Shown: positions 37,447-50,481 of the stretch, piece after piece | How positions within the stretch are numbered: position 1 is the first letter of the stretch | How the letters are laid out: the number at the start of each line of letters is the position of its first letter | DNA from: Cornus controversa | Taxonomy: Eukaryota; Streptophyta; Magnoliopsida; Cornales; Cornaceae | Assembly (NCBI GenBank): GCA_026545225.1 | Contig: CM048845.1 | Coordinates: 97,466,533 to 97,530,532, forward strand | DNA: 64,000 nt | Direction of reading: 5' to 3' | Position numbers and translations under genes: made by a program | Notes under the pieces: model-generated | What the model was told of the DNA's origin: nothing | What the model saw: the letters and a program-made list of their open reading frames with translations, nothing else | Database searches by the model: none

Positions 37447-38300
37447 ACCTCCTCACCTTCAAGGAATTTCGTCCTCGAAATTTGTGTACTAAATTCATTC
37501 TTTAGTTCTGTAAGGAACAAGATCTGTACATAATGATGTACCTATTGTACACTAAACGACCAATCAATAAAGGACATTATTCTCTTCAATAATCATCACT
37601 TTCTTTTTCCATACATACAAGGCGTTACACTCACAACACTTAACTCATACTACAAGAGTCTAGCACAAACAATGCATTTCAAACACTCCAAAGCTAAACA
37701 TAGTCACACCTCTACCCAAGGTTTCCAAATCCTTTCCAAATCAACTACCATGCTCACACAATTTCAAAATTTGAAATTATAAGTTACAATCCTTCTAGTG
37801 TGCTTTAAGTCAAATTTCACTATCCTGTAACACATCACAACAAACACTATCTTATACTACATTTGAGAATAATCATGACAGAAGCGGTAGTCAGCCTACC
37901 CTTCAATACGATGAATGCTCGCAAGCATCATCCAACATATAAACCCTCCAACATGTCACAAAATATCCTTCTTCCCAAGGAAGAGTACCATAGTTCCAAG
38001 GTGACGTACTAAGATGCACAAAACCTTTGTCTAACGAGTCTTGCATTTAATCTTCTAATTCCTCCAACCAACTACCGGTGAAAACCCTCCACGAGTCATA
38101 ACCTCATCCTCCTCGGCTAATAAGCTAGCAAAAACAACACCCTATCTCGTTCTGACTGCTGGAACTAAGCAATGATGGTATAAAGAAATCATCACGCTCT
38201 CCCACAAAATAGAAGCAATCCCCTCAGCTATGCATACTGTCACTCTCTTACAGAGACAATAAATCGTGGCTCTAAACATAGTCAGCCAATTCATACCAAG
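37447..38300 (-). mobile_element. Truncated Gypsy internal region
   Basis: Next to the LTR the minus strand reads TTTCGAGGACGAAATTCC then the purine tract, a sequence usual at the 3' end of plant Gypsy pol. At the far right the minus strand encodes NNLFLGMNWLTMFRAT and 40 further residues before a stop, resembling the protease-end motif LGMDWL of Ty3/Gypsy polyproteins. Reverse transcriptase, RNase H and integrase are missing, so the two ends were brought together by deletion. The region between has no coding frame. Confidence 0.5.
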
Positions 38301-39423
38301 AAAAAGATTATTGAGAGGTTGACGGCCCTATTTGGTCTTTGTTTTTGAAACGGGGAGGGGAAATAGGATGATTAAAAATCGTTAAAATAATAATAATTTT
38401 AATTTTGAATGGGGTCTAAAAAAGATAGTTTTACAAACATAGAGTAAGAAGATTTTGGAACATTGAGATAAAAAAATTATATTTTGGAAGAGGGAGTTGA
38501 ATTTGAAGATATTTTAAACGAGGAATAAAACTATAGTTTTTCAAACAGGGAGATACAACAAAGATTTTGCAACAAGGAGTTAAAACAACCATTAGATATC
38601 TTTTTTGATTGTTTATGGGAGAAATTGTATATCCATGGGGACATTGTTGACATTTTGGGCTTATTGAGAGGTTAAGGGCCCTATTTGGTCCTTATTTTTG
38701 AAAAAGAGGGTAATAGGATGATTTTGAATCGTTATAATAAAAAGATTATTTTTGAAAAGGGTCAAAAAAAGATAGTTTCACAAACATATAGTTAGAAAGA
38801 AGATTTGAAGCATTGAGGTAAAAAGATGAATTTTGAAAGAGGAAGTTGAATAAAAGATTTTTGAAATAGGGAATTAAAACTACGATTTTTCAAATAGGGA
38901 GCTACAACGAAGATTTTGCAATAGACTTAAAACGATCATTAGTTCTCTTTTATTATAGAAAAGAAGATTTTGGAACATGAAGGTAAAAATATGATTTTTG
39001 AAAGAGCGAGTTGAATAGAAGATTTTTTAAACTGGGAATCAAAACCATGGTTTTGAAAAAGGGAGCTACAACGAAGATTGTCACAGGGAGTTAAAACTGT
39101 CATTAGTTCTCTTTCTTAATAGGTTTATGGGAGAAATTGTATATTCATGGGGGACATTGTTGACATTTTGGACATATTAAGAGGTTGAGGGTCCTATTTG
39201 GTCCATATTATTGAAACAGGGAGGGATAATAAGATGATTTTGAATCGTTGTAGTAAAAAGGTTACTTTTGATAGGGGTCTGAAAAAGTGAAGATATTTTA
39301 AACCGGGAATCAAAACTATAGTTTTTCAAACAGGGAGCTACAATGAAGATTTTGCAACAAGGAGTTAAAACTATCATTAGAACTCTTTTTTGATAGTTTA
39401 TGGGAGAAATTGTATATATCCAT
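38301..39423. repeat. Satellite array, left edge (diverged ~350-bp monomers)
   Basis: Begins abruptly at the end of the Gypsy fragment with AAAAAGATTATTGAGAGG. The anchor ATTGAGAGGTTGA/AAGG recurs at 38310, 38663 and 39176. The 353-bp spacing of the first two is the full ancestral monomer length. Copies here are more diverged from each other than those on the right, as expected at an array edge. Interrupted at 39424 by a solo LTR. Confidence 0.9.
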
Positions 39424-42285
39424 TGTCACGTCCCGAATCTCAAAGACCCGAGTTACGACTAAAAGAAAATATAAGAAAAGAATAAAAAAGGATCCTAACC
39501 CCGGACCCCGAGTCGACATCAAAGTCGTCACTGCGGAAGCGATAAACAACTTAACTATAATTAGCATACACTAAACATGCTCAATAGAGAAGATAAATCA
39601 CAAAACTTTTGATTATGACATGTCATACAAATACAAAAGTACTAAGCCAACAAACTGGGCCCGAATAACGTAACATACCTGTTATCCAAGTTATGCCTAC
39701 TACATGCAAGTATAACTACAAAACACCAAAAAAAGAAAAATGCCACGTCAAGCTTTCTGGAGCTCAAGCAACATCCTTTCCGTCCCTATTTCCAGAAAAA
39801 TGTGGTACATCTGTAGGGTGAGCAACGACGGCTCAGTAGAAATGACTCAACTGTCCCCCCCTAAACATTTCAGACTGAAGTAAGAATTTCTAAGGGAACA
39901 TGCACGCAACGTTGTTCTTTCTAACATGTTCCTATTTCCCTTTCCACATGCTTCACAAGTATTCACTAAAATATATTTACACATAAGCATGAAATATAAC
40001 CTGCCCATAAACAATGAAGCCATAACTCGTCCATAACAACGGAATATTAAACCTATTTATAATGATTTAAAAAACGTAAAACTTGAAATGAACAGTTTAC
40101 TTATTTAGATGCAGTGCATATGACACACACACACACACCACATGTAACTCAAATAGTTGTGACACACGCATCAACAGAGCAGTTCTCAGACAGTTCTTCT
40201 GTACATTCCGTCATTCCGGATTACTAGTCCGCAAGTCGACGTGAAACCACTGGCCAGTCAGGTGGACTCATCAACCACCAGGCATCTTTGTGCCTCTATT
40301 TTCAATTCCGACTATTTAAAACTTCTCGAAAATCATAACTCACACATGATATGAACAGTATGAAAAAAAATGATCAATATGAACAATGTAATAACAATGT
40401 CCATAATAATTATCCTCATAGCATTGGTTCTACATCTATGTGCACCAAGCTTTCAATGAGTCATTCCTTAAGTAAAATTCCACGTGAGTAAATGTCTCTT
40501 TTCAATAGGGCTTTAAACCTTCAAATCCTTTTCAATAGGGCTTTAAACCTTTAATTTCAATGCTTGCATATATATAGTATCAAAGCATAACCAAATTCAT
40601 AATTTAACCAAAGTAGTACATCTAGGCAATTTATATGCTACCTAGCAAGCATACTTGAACTTTTAAATCAAATATATTAAATTAACACCAAATCATGCTC
40701 TAGTACATTCTAAGCATAATTTAAAGCATTTAAACAATTCCAGTTCCATGCCAAAAGCCATGTTGCACTGTGGAGCCCTAGCTCCAAACATTAAAGTATG
40801 GTCAAAATTCTAAAATTTCTCCTAAGTGTTACCTATCATGCTCAACATGTTCAAAAGGCGTATACAAACACTTAGGCACTTTAAATAACCACCTGACATG
40901 CATTCTCAACTAATGTATACATGAATGACCAAATTCATCCATTAGCATTCCTACACACTAATTAAGTAAAATGTAGGATGCTTGAACACATATTAGCAAA
41001 CAAAGCATACATGTCACTACTTTTTCCCAAAATACTCTTCTTGAACAAAAGTTAAGCTTTTCATTCCAAGACACCAACGGATGACCCAAGACTTCCATAA
41101 TTTATAATCATTAACACAATTACTATAAAAGTAATTTAGAACTTCTAGCTCTTACACAACATTAGAGTTATCATGCAATAAAGTGTACTTTAATTTCAAA
41201 TTAAGAGTTCAAGTGATCCAATGGTATACATGTCTCAATGGTAAACCTCCCTAGCAATGCTAATAGGCATAATCCAAAATCTAAACACATTTAGCATGCT
41301 CAAAACACAAAAGCCCCAAATTTTCATGAAATAAAGTAAACTTTAATTTACACATTTTGCAATTCATGTTAGAATCTCAACCTAACACTTTCTAAAGTCT
41401 TAAAACATTAGAAAAGGAAGTTAAATTCATTCCTACCTTAAATCCAAGAAGGATTGAAGAAACCCCCAAATTGAATTTTGAAATTTAATTTGAAACCCTA
41501 ACTTTTCTTCAAAAGCTTTAATAGAGAAATCAATGGAAAGGAATGGAAGTCTTCAAGTCCCAAAGCTTCCAATACTACAAACCATACACCACACTCATTC
41601 TTCAAACTTCAATAATTGAAAAAGAAGATGAAGAGAGGAAGTAGAAGAAAAAGATGGACAAAAGTGGTGGAAAGAAACACTTACATGCCACTAGCACCAA
41701 CACTAACCACCACTAATAACCTTGGACCAAGCCTAGCCTTCAAGTAGCTTCAATGGAGGAAGAAACAGAGCAAAATGAGAGATGGAGAGGAAAAAGAAAG
41801 GGCTGGCAGAACTTATGGGGAAGAGAGGAAGGCAATTTTGACTTTTATAGCTCAAAACCTATAGATATACATCTATATCTCCCACCCCTTCTAGAAGCTT
41901 CTAGACTCCCCCAAGTGAAAAGTCTCTTTTACCCTTCATTTTACTCTAAAACTACCACAATGCCATTCTTTTTCAAAGAATTTTCGATGGTGCCATCCAT
42001 AATATGAAATTGCTAAAATACCCTTCACTTTAAAAGAAATGCCGAAATCGTCCCAAATCTTTTTGGAAAAGACTAACATATCCTCATGTCCCACCATCCC
42101 GTAAAACTATTCTTTAACTTTGAAAATGCTCGGGATCAAACCAATACTTGAAATTGGAAACCCGAACATCCTAACATATCCTAAAAATATAAATGAAAAA
42201 TAAAAATAAAATATTTTAATAAAATAAAATAATAAAAATAATAATAAAACATTTAATTTTAAAAAAAAAATTTCAGGATCTCACA
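39424..42285 (-). mobile_element. Solo Gypsy-type LTR, 2.86 kb, inserted in the satellite
   Basis: Plus-strand ends are TGTCACGTCCCGAATC and GGATCTCACA, so TG...CA. The target duplication TCCAT stands at 39419-39423 and 42286-42290, and the satellite resumes in register, so both ends are exact. The minus strand has a TATA box, GAGCTATAAAAGTC near 41850, which sets orientation and gives a U3 of about 0.45 kb and a long R-U5. There is no internal sequence. The left end resembles that of the 3.05-kb LTR (TGTCACG[C/T]CCCGA) but the bodies differ. Confidence 0.85.
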
Positions 42286-45200
42286 TCCATGGGGGACATT
42301 GTTGACATTTTGGACATATTGAGAAGTTAAGGGCCCTATTTGGTCCTTATATTTGAAACATAGGGGTAATAGGATGATTCTAAATCGTTATAATAAAATG
42401 ATTAATTTTGAAAAGGGTCTGAAAAAATATAGTTTCACAAACATATAGTTTGAAAGAAGATTTGAACCATTGAGGTAAAAAGATGAATTTTGAAAGAGGA
42501 AGTTGAATAAAAGATTTTTGAAACAGGGAGCTACAACGAAGATTTTGCAATAGACTTAAAACTATCATTAGTTCTCTTTTTTATAGGTTTATGGGAGAAA
42601 TTGTATATCCAAGGGGGACATTGTTGGCATTTTCGACATATTGTGAGGTTGAAGGCTCCATTTAGTCCTTGTTTTTAAAACAGAGAGGGGTAATCGGATG
42701 CTTTTGAATCGATACAGTAAAAAGATTATTTTTGAAATGGGGTGTAAAAAATGTAGTTTTACAAACATATAGTTAGAAAGAAGATTTTGGAACTTGAAAG
42801 TAAAAAAATGAATTTTGAAAGAGTGAGTTGAATAGAAGGTTTTTTAAACGGGGAATCAAAACAATGATTTTTGAAACAGGGAGCTATAATGAAAATTTTG
42901 CAAAAGGGAGTTACAACAATAATTATTTCTCTTTTTTGATAAGTTTATGGGAGAAATTATCTATCCATTGGAGACAATGTTGAAATTTTGGACATATTGA
43001 TAGGTTGAGGGCCCTATTTGGTCCGTATTTTTCAAACAGGGAGGGGTAATATGATTATTTTTAAACGTTGAGGTAAAATAATAATTAGTTCTCTTTTTTG
43101 ATAGATTTATGGGAGAAATTCAAAATCCATGTATGTAGGACATTGTAGGCTTTTTAGACTAATTAAGAGATTAAGGGCCCTGTTTCCTTGTTTTTCAAAC
43201 AGGGAGGGGTAATATGATTTTGAATCGTTATTGAAAAAGATTATTTTTTAAATTAGGAGGGGGTTGGATAACTTTGAGTAGGGTGGTAAAAGAATGATTT
43301 TTAAACATTGAGGAAAAATGATGATTAGTTCTCTTTTTTAAGACATTTATGAGAGAAATTGTACATCTATTGGGGACATTATTGACATTTTGGATATATT
43401 GAGAAATTGAGGGCCCTATTTGGTCCTTGTTTTTGAAACAAAGAGGGTAATTGGATAACTTTGAACAGGGATGTAAAAGAATGATTTTGAAACATTAAAA
43501 CAGAGAGTTACGACGTAGATTTTGCAATAGGGAGTAAAAACTATCATTAGTTCTCCTTTTTGATAGCTTATGAGAGAAATTATATATCCATGGGGGACAT
43601 TGTCGGCATTTTGGACATATTGAGTGGTTGAGGGCTGTCTTTGTTTTTGAAACAGAGGGCTAATAGAATGATTTGAATCGTTATTGTAAAAAGATTATTG
43701 AGAGGTTGACGGCTCTATTTGGTCTTTGTTTTTGAAACGGGGAGGTGTAATAGGATGATTTAAAATCATTATAATAATAATTTTAAATGGGGTCTAAAAA
43801 AGATAGTTTTACAATCATAGAGTAAGAAGATTTTGGAAAATTGAGATAAAAAGATAAATTCTGAATGAGGGAGTTGAATTTGAAGTTATTTTAAACGAGG
43901 AATAAAACTATAGTTTTTCAAATAGGGAGCTACAATGAGGATTTTGCAACAAGGAGTTAAAACTATAATTGGATCTCTTTTTTGACAGTTTATGGGAGAA
44001 ATTGTACATCCAAAGGGACATTGTTGACATTTTGGGCATATTGAGAGGTTGGGGGCCCTATTTGGTCCTTATTTTTGAAATTAGGAGGGGTAAAAGGATA
44101 ACTTTGAATAGGGTGATAAAAGAATGATTCTTAAACATTAAGGTAAAATGATGATTAGTTCTCTTTTTTGATACATTTATGAGAGAAATTGTACATCTAT
44201 TGGAGACATTTTTGAAATTTTGGACATATTGAGAAATTGAGGGCCCTATTCGGTCCTTATTTTTGAAGGAGAGAGGGGTAATAGGATAACTTTGAACAGG
44301 GATGTAAAATAATGATTTTCAAACATTAGAACAGAGAGTACGATGTAGATTTTGCAACAGGGAGTTAAAACTATCATTAGTTCTCTTTTTTGATAGGTTA
44401 TAAGAGAAATTATATATCCATGGGGGACATTGTTGGCAATTTGGACATATTGAGTGGTTGATGGCTGTCTTTGTTTTCGAAACAGAGGGGTAATAAAATG
44501 ATTTGAATCGTTATAGTAAAAAGATTATTGAGAGGTTGACGGCCCTATTGGATCTTTGTTTTTGAAATGGGGAGGGGTAATAGGATGATTTAAAATCGTT
44601 ATAGTAATACAAATATTAATTTTGAATGTGGTCAAAAAAGATAGTTTTACAAACATAGAGTAAGAAGATTTTGGAACATTGAGATAAAAAGAAAATTTTT
44701 GAAAAAGGGAGTTGAATTTGAAGATAATTTAAACGGGGAATCAAAACTATAGTTTTTCAAACAGGGAGCTACAACGAAGATTTTGAAACAAGAAGTTAAA
44801 ACTATCATTAGAACTCTTTTTTGATAGTTTATGGGAGAAATTGTATATCCATAGGGGACATTGTGACATTTTGGACATATTGAGAACTTAAGGGCCTTAT
44901 TTTTGAAATTAGGAGGGTAAAAGGATTACTTGGAAAAGGGTGATAAAAGAATGATTTTTAAACATTAAGGTAATATGATGATTAGTTCTCTTTTTTGATA
45001 CTTTTATGAGAGAAATTGTACATCCATTTGGGACATTATTGACATTTTGGACATATTGAGAAATTGAGGGCCCTGTTTGGTCCTTCTTTTTGAAACTAAG
45101 AGGGGTAATAGGATAACTTTGAACAGGGTGGTAAAAGAATGATTTTGAAACATTAAAACAAAGACTTACGATGTAGATTTTGCAACAGGAAGTTAAAACT

Positions 45201-45462
45201 ATCATTAGTTTTCTTTTTTGATAGGTTATGAGAGAAATTATATATCCATGGGAGACATTGTTGGCATTTTGGACATATTGAGTGGTTGAGGGCTGTCTTT
45301 GTTTTTGAAACAGAGGGGTAATAGAATGATTTGAATCGTTATAGTAAAAAGATTATTGAGAGGTTAACGGCCCTATTTGGTCTTTGTTTTTTAAACGAGG
45401 GAGGGGTAATAAGATGATTTAAAATTGTTATAATAATGATAATATTAATTTTAAATGGGGTC
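42286..45462. repeat. Satellite array, transitional part
   Basis: Anchors (ATTGAG.GGTTGAGGG-type) occur at about 42317, 42639, 42986, 43157, 43398, 43617, 43697, 44040 and onward. Full-length monomers (about 320-350 bp) on the left give way to the four-part pattern (about 190, 210, 80 and 345 bp) that dominates the right side. This strip thus shows the change from simple to higher-order repeat. Confidence 0.9.
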
Positions 45463-45658
45463 AGTTGAGATTGATCTAATTGTGTGTTAGGGTTTATGAG
45501 AAGGGAAGAAGAAGAAGAAGAAAAGAAGGACAAGAAAAGTCTCATAATATTATTATCGTATGTATCTCATACCTAATACAAACCTTTATACTCTCTTCAA
45601 TAATAGAGAAAAATAGTAAGAAAACAAAAACACCCTTAGTAACCCAAACTCTCTAACA
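45463..45658 (-). repeat. Copia 3' LTR
   Basis: On the minus strand it starts TGTTAGAGAGTTTGGG and ends GATCAATCTCAACT. It matches 50482-50678 with only a few differences, among them TTGAG against TAGAG near the end and a shifted base near the AATATTATTATCG stretch. Confidence 0.92.
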
Positions 45659-45669
45659 CTCCCCCTCAA
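45659..45669 (-). other. Copia polypurine tract
   Basis: TTGAGGGGGAG on the minus strand directly precedes the 3' LTR start TGTTAGAG. It would prime plus-strand DNA synthesis. The original pol stop (TGA) overlaps it. Confidence 0.85.
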
Positions 45670-48600
45670 GCTGGAGCATACAGATTGAACATGCCCAACT
45701 TGAAACACAATCTCTGAAAGGCACGACGTGCTAATGGTTTCGTAAAAATATCTCCAGCTGATCGTCGGAACAAATATAGAGGGTAACAATATGCTTTTGC
45801 ATCAACAAATCACGAATAAAATGACAATCAACTTCGATATGCTTGGTGCGCTCGTGAAAAACAGGATTGCTAGCAATAAAAATGGCAGCTTGGTTTTCAC
45901 AGTGCATAGGCATAGGAGCAGGAACTGCAACACCCATCTCCTGAAGAAGAGAGCGAACCCACAACATCTCGGAAGCAGTGTGAGCCATAGCACGATACTT
46001 AGCCTCAGCATTAGAACGAGCAACAACAGTTTGGTTTTTACTGCGCCAAGTAACAAGATTACCACCAACGAACATGCAATATCCAGATGTAGACCGCTTA
46101 TCAGAGCGACTACCTGCCCAATCAGCATCACTAAAACCTGTTACGGAGATGGAGGAAGAGGGTTTATACAACAAACCATTCCCAGGAGCACCTTTCAGAT
46201 AACGCAAAATACGACAAAGAGCCTCAAAGTGGGGATGACGAGGAGCATGCATAAACTGACTAACCACACTAACAACATAGGTGATATCAGGACGAGTAAC
46301 AGTGAGATAAATCAATTTCCCAACCAAACGATGATAGCATCCAACATCAGTAAATAATTCCCCCTGTTCACTATCCAGTTTAACGGTAGAGTCCATAGGA
46401 GTATCAATAGGTTGAGCCCCTAACATACCAGTCTCAGATAAAAGGTCAAGTACATATTTACATTAAAAGAGAGAGATACCTTGAGCAGAACGGGCAACTT
46501 CAATACCAAGAAAATAGCGTAAGACACCCAAGTCTTTGGTATGGAACTGTTGACCCAAATGTCGTTTCAAGGTTGCAATACCGATAGAGTCACTACCAGA
46601 GATGATAATATCATCAATATAAACAATTAACACAATAATGGCAGCAAAAGAGCGACGAATAAAGACAGAATGGTCAGAAATGGAACGCTGAAAACCAAAG
46701 GCAATGACCACAGCACTGAATCTATCAAACCAAGCATGTGGAGACTGCTTCAATCCATAAAGAGCCTTGCGCAATCTACAAACAAGGTGCTCAGAACCAG
46801 CAACAACATAACCAGGAGGTTGGGCCATGTAAACTTCCTCTTGGAGATCGCCATGAAGAAATGTATTCTTTATATCAAGCTGATATAAAGGTCAAGAACA
46901 ACAAACTGCGACACAAAGAAGGACTCGGACAGAATTAAGGCGAGCAACAGGAGAGAAAGTCTCTAAGTAATCCACTCCATACGTCTGTGTATACCCTTTG
47001 GCAACCAACCATGCCTTAAGGCGCTCAACAGAACCATCAGAAAGATATTTAACAGTATAGACCCATCGACACCCAACAATTTGTTTTCCCAAAGGAAGAC
47101 CAGTAAGCTCCCAAGTCTGATTCTTGTGAAGGGCACTCAATTCCTCATCCATAGCGTGTTTTCATCCAGGCATAGAGATAGCATGCTAATAAGAGGAGGG
47201 AACAGAAATAGAGAACAGGGTAAAAGCAAAAGTGTGCAAAGAGGAAGAAATACGATCATAGGACACAAAGTTAGAAATAGGATGTTGAGTACAAGTACGC
47301 TTACCACGACGTAGAGCAATGGGCAAATCATCAGTAAAGGAAGTGAGTAAGGGAGGATCAGGAACCTCTGGTGAAGAAGATGTGGTGTCCGGACCAAAAG
47401 AAACAATGGGCTGAGATTTAGATCGCTGATAAACCTGCAGTGGAGGATGAGAAGGCAATGAGGACTCAAACGAGGACGTTAAGGGTAGTGGCAAATGTGG
47501 GGAGGACGAGGAAGGCTCCCCCTGACGAGGAGAGATAAGATCAAGAGACAAACGTTGACCAAAAGATGAAAAAAATATAGTAGATTCAAAAAAAGTAACA
47601 TCGGCACTCACATAGTATCGACGAGACTCGGGACTATAACATCGATATCCCTTTTGAGTATAGGAGTATCCAAGGAAAACACATTTACGAGCACGAGGAG
47701 ATAATTTGTCACGACCAGGATCCAAAACATGAGCAAAAGTGACACAGCCAAAAACACGAGAAGTGAGCTGAAATGGAGAGGTACGAGGATATAGAAGAGA
47801 AAAAGGAGTCTGATTACCCATAACAGCAGATGGCATACGATTGATGAGATAACAAGCAATAAGAACCGCATCAGCCCAAAACTGTTTTGGTACTGACATA
47901 TTAAATAACAGGGTACGAGCAACATCCAATAGATGACGATGCTTTCGTTCAGCAACACCATTCTGTTGAGAAGTATGGGCACAACTAGTCTGATGAATAA
48001 TACCACGATCAACACAAAAAGAATCCATGATAGACTGCGTATATTCCAAGGCATTATCAGAGCGAAAAATTTTAATGCGCTTACCAAACTGAGTAAAAAT
48101 TTTATTATAAAATTTTGTCCCAATACGAGGTAACTCAGACCGTTCTTTCATCAAAAATAACCATGTCATTCTAGAGTAATCATCAACAAAGATAACAAAA
48201 TAAAGAAATCCATTCAAACTACCAGTTCTAGAAGGACCTCAGATGTCCGTATGGACTACATCAAAAGACTCAGTCTGACGACTATGATTACAACTCGGAA
48301 AGGAACTACGGTGATGCTTGCCTAACTGACAAGCCTCATATTCTAAAACAGACACATGACTCAACCCGGGAATAGATAATCGCAGTTTTGCCGATGATGG
48401 ATGGCCCAAACAAAAATGCCACTGAAGAGGAGAGACTGTAGCACTCAAGGCCGACGACTCGACCGAAGAAGGTTCATCAGAATCCAAATAATACAGTTCG
48501 TTTTTCTCATGCCCCGACCCAATCATCTTCTTCGTTCGGAGGTCCTGAAATACACAAGCAGTAGGAGAAAAGGTTATAGAACATTGTAAGGCTTTAGTCA

Positions 48601-49843
48601 ATTGACTCACAGAAAGTAAATTAAAAGGAAAATTAGGAACATATAGACTGGATGATAAAGACAATGAAGTAGTGGGATGATGGAATCCTTTCCCAAGAAC
48701 GGGCCTAGAAGAACCATTAGCTAGAACAATGTGATGGTTAATTGGTTTTAAAGCAGAGAAAAGAGATGAGTTACCAGACATATGCGAGCTCGCTCCAGAA
48801 TCAATGACCCAAGAAGGGGATTGAGCCACACATGTAATATTACCTGAATTGGCTAAGGTAGCAGTAGATGGAAGGGCAGTGGAGGTGGATGGAAGAGCAG
48901 TTTGTAGTTTCTGAATCAACTCGCTAAGTTGAGTAACGAGTGCATCCCGAGAACCAGAATCAGAAGCTACATGTCCACGAGTTGTACTAAGTTGCAGTGG
49001 CTGTGAAATACTCTCAGTGACCTGATGCACATAATCTATCTTCCCATATTTCATCCAACAATAAGGTTCAGTATGATTGGTACCATCACAATGATCACAC
49101 TTCCTGTCACCACGTCCACTAGAACGACCACCACCATGGAAACCACCACGAAAGCTACCACGAGAATTACCACGACCACCGCCGCTAGAGACTAAGGCAG
49201 ACAACTCAAAAGGAGGCACAATGGAATGTTGCCCTAAGGAAGACCTTATTAAGCGAGAATATACATTAGCAGTGGTGGGCAATTTCTCGTTAGCAAGAAT
49301 CTGATCTTTAAAGCCACAAAGATCAGAGTCCAAACCAGACAACAATGAAGCAATCATAAACTCTTCCCAATGACGCTTCCGTTGTTCTAAATCAGTGATA
49401 AACGGACGATACTGCAATAATTGATCCCACAAATTCTTAAGCATGCTATAATACTCAGACAAAGATTTCCCAGACTGCCTAAAATCAAAGATCTTCTCAT
49501 ACAACTCATACACCCGAGAGACATTACTCTGTTGCAAAAATGATTCGGCAAGAGACTCCCAAATCTTCTTAGAGGAATCACAAAAAGCAACAGTAGAGGC
49601 AATATTGGATTCCATACTGTGCCACAACCATCCCATAACAATGGAATCCTCACAAATCCAATCCGCATGTTTCTTTGTGTCTGCAGGAAGTTCTTCTGTT
49701 AAATACTTAATTTTCTTTCGCCCACGAAGAAAAACTTGCACAGCATGAGCCCAAGCAAGGTAATTAAGACCATTTAATTTTTCTGAGGTAATTGACCGAG
49801 GCATATCATCAGTCTTGACAGGTTGTGGTTGATTATCAGCCAT
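45666..49843 (-). pseudogene. Copia gag-pol polyprotein, broken by five stops and one frameshift
   Basis: Single gag-pol frame from ATG at 49841-49843. Gag: residues 1-240 with a Gly/Arg-rich end, then zinc knuckle CDHCDGTNHTEPYC (249-262). Protease: DSGASSHM near 348. Pre-integrase: HFCLGHPS. Integrase: HTDI, then FVDDYSR, RSDNALEY and HTSQQNGVAERKHR. Reverse transcriptase: [34 protein letters not shown]. RNase H: FSDADWAGSRSDKRSTSG and later HIEVDCHFIRD. In-frame stops stand at 48239-48241 (TGA), 47186-47188 (TAG), 47162-47164 (TGA), 46892-46894 (TGA) and 46463-46465 (TAA), each where the family has Trp or Gln. A one-base loss near 45755 shifts the last 30 codons. The copy cannot make its own full polyprotein. 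Confidence 0.92.
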
Positions 49844-50469
49844 GATTATATGTCAGATTCACTAAACAACTCAAGAAGAACAATTTAAATAAAGAAAACA
49901 ATCCGAAAAACTAAAGTTGAACCAAAAATTGAGTTAAAGGAGCATATAGGAATCAGATTTGATCAAAGAGACAAGGGATCATCTAATCTGGTCATGCCCA
50001 AGTCCCCACAACATCTACAGCAATCAGAAACAAGCATGGAACAGCAGCACACGCACGGGACAGAGGCCACATGCTACAGCCGAGCCTCCATTTGGACCAA
50101 AAACACTTCAAAAACCATTAAATCAACCAACAACCACCACACGAGCCCTTGCTAGGTCCAGACGACACCCTTGGGAGGGATTCGAACCAATAAAATTAAT
50201 TGGAAAGCCTTCAAATCGCAGATAAAAAAAAACGAGACCCAAAATCAGAAAAAGTTTCAAAAATTGAAAACTCCTATCAATTTACTTCAAATCACAAAAT
50301 AAACACCACCATAATTCTTGGAAAATTCAGGCGAATCAGATTGCATGGTTCTTGACCTGTAAATGATGACGTCATCATGACATCAGCATGACGTCAGCAC
50401 CTGTATGCTGACGTCATTCCTATCTGATGTTGGCCAAGTGAATAGGAATGAGTTCTAGGTCTTGATCTT

Positions 50470-50481
50470 GCTCTGATACCA
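50470..50481 (-). other. Copia primer-binding site
   Basis: TGGTATCAGAGC on the minus strand follows the 5' LTR without a gap; it is complementary to initiator methionine tRNA. Confidence 0.88.

Noticed and set aside
41753..42007. Plus-strand frame of 84 residues
   Set aside because: It lies in the U3/R part of a solo LTR, antisense to the LTR's own TATA box, and has no domain.
45791..46357. Plus-strand frame of 188 residues
   Set aside because: Antisense shadow of the Copia RNase H region, which carries all the recognisable motifs on the other strand.
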